The notes beneath the pieces were generated by a model. It had not been told where the DNA came from. It saw nothing but the letters and a program-made list of their open reading frames with translations, and did not search any database. This document shows positions 5,201 through 7,288 of a DNA stretch of 7,288 bases, one piece after another. The DNA lies in contig CAMLER010000248.1 of NCBI GenBank assembly GCA_946478915.1, positions 1 to 7,288 on the forward strand, written 5' to 3'. The stretch is from an uncultured Chryseolinea sp. (lineage in GTDB: Bacteria; Bacteroidota; Bacteroidia; Cytophagales; Cyclobacteriaceae). Within the stretch, counting starts at the first letter, position 1, and every line of letters starts with the position of its first letter. A program made the position numbers and the translations under genes.

Positions 5201-6784
5201 ATGCTTACCATTCAAAATTTCTCCTATAGTCATCCGAATAGGGATTTACTGTTCGATGATATCAACCTGACAGTAAACAAATATGACAAAGTCGCCATAA
5301 TTGGTAATAATGGGTCTGGGAAATCAACGCTCCTCAGGATAATTGCGGGCGAACTGCAATTATCGGAAGGGCAATTGAATATCGAGACAAAGCCTTATTA
5401 TGTTCCTCAGATTTTTGGTCAGTTCAATCACCTGACCATCGCGCAAGCATTGCGCATTGAAGATAAACTTGCTGCTTTGAGGGGGATATTAAGCGGAAAC
5501 GTTGCGCATGAAAATTTTCAATTGCTTAATGATGACTGGGGACTTGAAGAACGTTGCAATGCCGCGCTAAAATATTGGCAATTACAAGATCTGGATTTGT
5601 CGCAAAAGATGGATACCCTAAGCGGGGGCCAGAAGACAAAAGTTTTTCTGGCTGGTATCTCCATCCATCAGGCAGAACTTGTCTTGATGGATGAACCAAG
5701 TAATCACCTGGACAGTGCGGGTCGAAGACTCTTATATGATTTTATTCAATCGACAAAAAGCACGTTGATTGTGGTGAGCCATGACAGGAAATTGTTAAAC
5801 CTGATAAACAAAATTTTTGAATTGGATAAACGTGGTATTAGTGTCTATGGAGGTAACTACGATTTTTATTCTGAACAAAAACAGATTGAAAACAATGCAC
5901 TCAAACAGGAAGTGCAAAATAAGGAAAAGGCATTGCGCCTAGCCAAAGACAAGGAGCGGGAAACATTGGAACGTCAACAGAAACTGGATGCTCGTGGCAA
6001 GAAGAAGCAGGAGAAGTCGGGGGTACCGCGCATAATGATGAATACGCTGAAGAATAATGCAGAGAAGACTTCGTCCCGACTCAAGGGAGTTCACGCAGAA
6101 AAGATCGAAGGCATTTCACAGAATTTGCAACAGTTGCGATCAGCATTACCGGATATCGACAAGATGAAATTTGGATTCGACAACTCCGGTTTGCACAAAG
6201 GCAAGGTATTGTTCAAGGGGACCAACATCAACTACGGGTACAGTAATTTGCTTTGGAAGGAAGATTTGACTTTTAAAATAACCAGTGGGGAGCGTATTGC
6301 CTTGAAGGGACTGAACGGTTCAGGAAAAACAACCTTGATCAAAATAATTTTAGGCGAGCTTAAACCCCAAAAGGGCGCCGTACTTAATGCTGGCAACAAA
6401 AGTGTTTACATAGATCAGGATTATTCACTCATTGATAACCGGCAAACTGTTTACGAGCAGGCACAACGCTTCAATAATTCTGGTTTGCAGGAACACGAAA
6501 TCAAGACCCGACTTAACCGTTTCTTATTCTCAAAAGATGATTGGGACAAGTCCTGCAGCACATTAAGTGGAGGTGAAAAAATGCGACTGATGCTTTGTTG
6601 CCTAACAATAAACAATCAATCACCTGATATCATCATTCTGGACGAGCCAACTAATAACTTGGACATTCAAAATACAGAGATACTGACAGAAGCTATTAAT
6701 GAGTACGAGGGAACTCTGATCGTCGTCTCTCACGATGATGTATACTTAGACCGGATAAAGGTTGAGCGAGTTATCCAGCTTTGA
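5201..6784 (+). CDS. ABC-F family ATPase (ribosome-associated, non-transport)
   Basis: A 527-residue soluble protein with two ABC nucleotide-binding domains in tandem and no membrane segments, the ABC-F layout. Domain 1: Walker A G35-N-N-G-S-G-K-S-T43, Q-loop near Q70, signature L140-S-G-G-Q, Walker B V161-L-M-D-E-P with catalytic E165, switch H194. Linker: about 226-330, charged and helical, containing G274-V-P-R-I-M-M-N and equivalent to the P-site tRNA interaction region. Domain 2: Walker A G370-L-N-G-S-G-K-T-T378, signature L455-S-G-G-E, Walker B I477-I-I-L-D-E-P with E482, switch H511. All ATPase residues are present in both halves. ABC-F proteins enter the ribosomal E site and rescue stalled or antibiotic-bound ribosomes, or act as translation factors; which applies here is not readable. 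There is no C-terminal extension and no obvious EttA-like arm insertion. It is transcribed divergently from the permease and is not its ATPase. No clear Shine-Dalgarno; start chosen from the family N-terminus. Confidence 0.96.
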   Translation: MLTIQNFSYSHPNRDLLFDDINLTVNKYDKVAIIGNNGSGKSTLLRIIAGELQLSEGQLNIETKPYYVPQIFGQFNHLTIAQALRIEDKLAALRGILSGNVAHENFQLLNDDWGLEERCNAALKYWQLQDLDLSQKMDTLSGGQKTKVFLAGISIHQAELVLMDEPSNHLDSAGRRLLYDFIQSTKSTLIVVSHDRKLLNLINKIFELDKRGISVYGGNYDFYSEQKQIENNALKQEVQNKEKALRLAKDKERETLERQQKLDARGKKKQEKSGVPRIMMNTLKNNAEKTSSRLKGVHAEKIEGISQNLQQLRSALPDIDKMKFGFDNSGLHKGKVLFKGTNINYGYSNLLWKEDLTFKITSGERIALKGLNGSGKTTLIKIILGELKPQKGAVLNAGNKSVYIDQDYSLIDNRQTVYEQAQRFNNSGLQEHEIKTRLNRFLFSKDDWDKSCSTLSGGEKMRLMLCCLTINNQSPDIIILDEPTNNLDIQNTEILTEAINEYEGTLIVVSHDDVYLDRIKVERVIQL

Positions 6785-6798
6785 CTCTTTTACAAATC

Positions 6799-6825
6799 AA
6801 AAAAAGCCCCTTGGCCTGAGGGTGC
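6799..6825 (-). terminator. terminator-like hairpin oriented to the minus strand
   Basis: GCCCCT (6806-6811) pairs with AGGG-T-GC (6819-6825) with one bulged base and a 7-nt loop. A7 at 6799-6805 becomes a T7 tract on the minus strand, directly after the stem. It starts 15 bp after the ABC-F stop, so it may end that transcript as well, but on the plus strand the stem is followed by CTCGTAATGC rather than a U-run. No believable minus-strand gene lies upstream of it within the window. Confidence 0.5.
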
Positions 6826-6970
6826 CTCGTAATGCTTTCTATTGATAGCGGTCATCCGTACTGTGGGAATTTAGTGCAGGTATCCCTGCGTTGTAGAATA
6901 TTTTTCTCGAATCACTCCATTTATCATATAAAGTTTGATGCAAAAGGCAAACGAAGTGACGGCATGTTTT

Positions 6971-7003
6971 TTGGCCTTCCATAATCGTAATTGTAAATGT
7001 TTG
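6971..7003 (+). promoter_or_regulatory. candidate promoter of the 64-residue protein
   Basis: TTG at 6971-6973 and AATGTTTG at 6996-7003 resemble the Bacteroidota TTG / TAnnTTTG pair, with one mismatch in the -7 box and a 22-bp spacer, slightly long. A transcript would begin near 7010, giving a leader of about 22 nt that contains the ribosome site. Tentative. Confidence 0.25.
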
Positions 7004-7017
7004 ATTACTGATCTACT

Positions 7018-7023
7018 AAAGGA
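7018..7023 (+). promoter_or_regulatory. ribosome-binding site AAAGGA deciding the start at 7032
   Basis: AAAGGA ends 8 nt before the ATG at 7032-7034, a good spacing. It supports the plus-strand 64-residue frame over the overlapping minus-strand frames. Confidence 0.55.
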
Positions 7024-7031
7024 ACAACGCC

Positions 7032-7226
7032 ATGAAAGATCAAAAAGAGAATGGGAACCAACCCAAGGAGCATAATGTGGAGACACCCTCTCCGCCACAA
7101 GTAATGGACCCTTCCAGGGCGCCTAAGGAAACGGACTCAAATGAGGAAAAGAGCGATAAAGAAAATCGCTCGAAATCATCTAAGAAAAAGAAAGATCGGT
7201 CACTGTCACCAAATGAAGAACTGTAA
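7032..7226 (+). CDS. small highly charged, probably disordered protein
   Basis: A 64-residue protein with 28 charged residues (11 Lys, 3 Arg, 9 Glu, 5 Asp), 9 Ser and 7 Pro, and no Cys, Ile, Phe, Trp or Tyr. It has no signal peptide, membrane segment or hydrophobic core, so it should be intrinsically disordered and cytoplasmic. Features are a central P-P-Q-V-M-D-P-S stretch (21-28), an E/D/K-rich middle (32-46) and a basic cluster K51-K-K-K54 near the C-terminus. The start is supported by AAAGGA 8 nt upstream, and the stop is doubled (TAATGA at 7224-7229). I do not recognise a family. Composition resembles hydrophilins or nucleic-acid-binding tails, but that is only composition. Low complexity makes coding prediction less certain, and the antisense strand is also open over this stretch. 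Confidence 0.6.
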   Translation: MKDQKENGNQPKEHNVETPSPPQVMDPSRAPKETDSNEEKSDKENRSKSSKKKKDRSLSPNEEL

Positions 7227-7288
7227 TGATACGGCAATGTTAGACCACAACATCATATTGCAAATCTTGTATCTGACCTCTACCGAAC

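Noticed and set aside
5201..6784. ABC-F protein as ATPase partner of the neighbouring permease
   Set aside because: It has two fused ATPase domains with an ABC-F linker and is divergently transcribed; MacB/FtsX permeases use a separate single-domain ATPase.
6871..7098. Minus-strand open frame of 75 codons upstream of the T7 hairpin
   Set aside because: The terminator position is suggestive, but the sequence has no recognisable motif. The start lies inside the better supported 64-residue gene, and I found no ribosome site.
7040..7237. Minus-strand frame antisense to the 64-residue protein
   Set aside because: Its Phe/Ser-rich sequence is what the antisense of Lys/Glu/Ser codons produces; the plus frame has the ribosome site.
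7237..7288. ATG at 7237 open to the window edge (17 codons)
   Set aside because: It is too short to judge and has no ribosome site; it could be the start of a further gene but cannot be supported.

Overview
The window looks like ordinary chromosomal sequence from a member of the Bacteroidota, most likely a free-living Cytophagales or Chitinophagales relative. The clues are an 800-residue-class MacB/FtsX-type permease of the kind that is multiplied in this phylum, a small lipoprotein with a 'YDDKGNVIGFDS' stretch, mostly weak or absent Shine-Dalgarno sites, and promoter-like TAnnTTTG boxes (the phylum's -7 element). This placement is inference from protein style; nothing in the window names the species.

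Layout. Positions 3-86 (+) are probably the last 27 codons of a gene that begins outside the window. It converges on a small heat-shock protein (Hsp20, 154-612, minus), and both share a GC-rich hairpin at 132-155. Upstream of hsp20 on the same strand, 50 bp away, lies a predicted lipoprotein (663-1205), so transcription probably runs lipoprotein then hsp20. Positions 1206-1916 hold no credible gene. From about 1338 to 1906 they are packed with repeats: two copies of a 115-bp direct repeat whose first 72 bp form a long imperfect palindrome, a further inverted repeat linking the two copies, and two more hairpin-forming elements. An SRPBCC/AHSA1-type protein (1917-2357, minus) and a two-half MacB/FtsX-like ABC permease (2493-4946, minus) follow. 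A 254-bp divergent intergenic region separates the permease from an ABC-F ATPase (5201-6784, plus). The right end has a minus-oriented terminator-like hairpin and a 64-residue, highly charged, probably disordered protein (7032-7226, plus).

How the genes relate. Hsp20 plus the lipoprotein look like a stress-related transcription unit. The SRPBCC protein, the permease and the ABC-F protein look like independent units. The permease has no ATPase gene beside it, and the ABC-F protein is a soluble ribosome-associated type, so it should not be taken as the permease's partner.

No clearly new system (defence island, CRISPR, phage, biosynthetic cluster) is visible. The most interesting non-coding content is the repeat block at 1338-1906. 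Next come the unusually strong Shine-Dalgarno of hsp20 and the start-proximal stem of the ABC-F gene.
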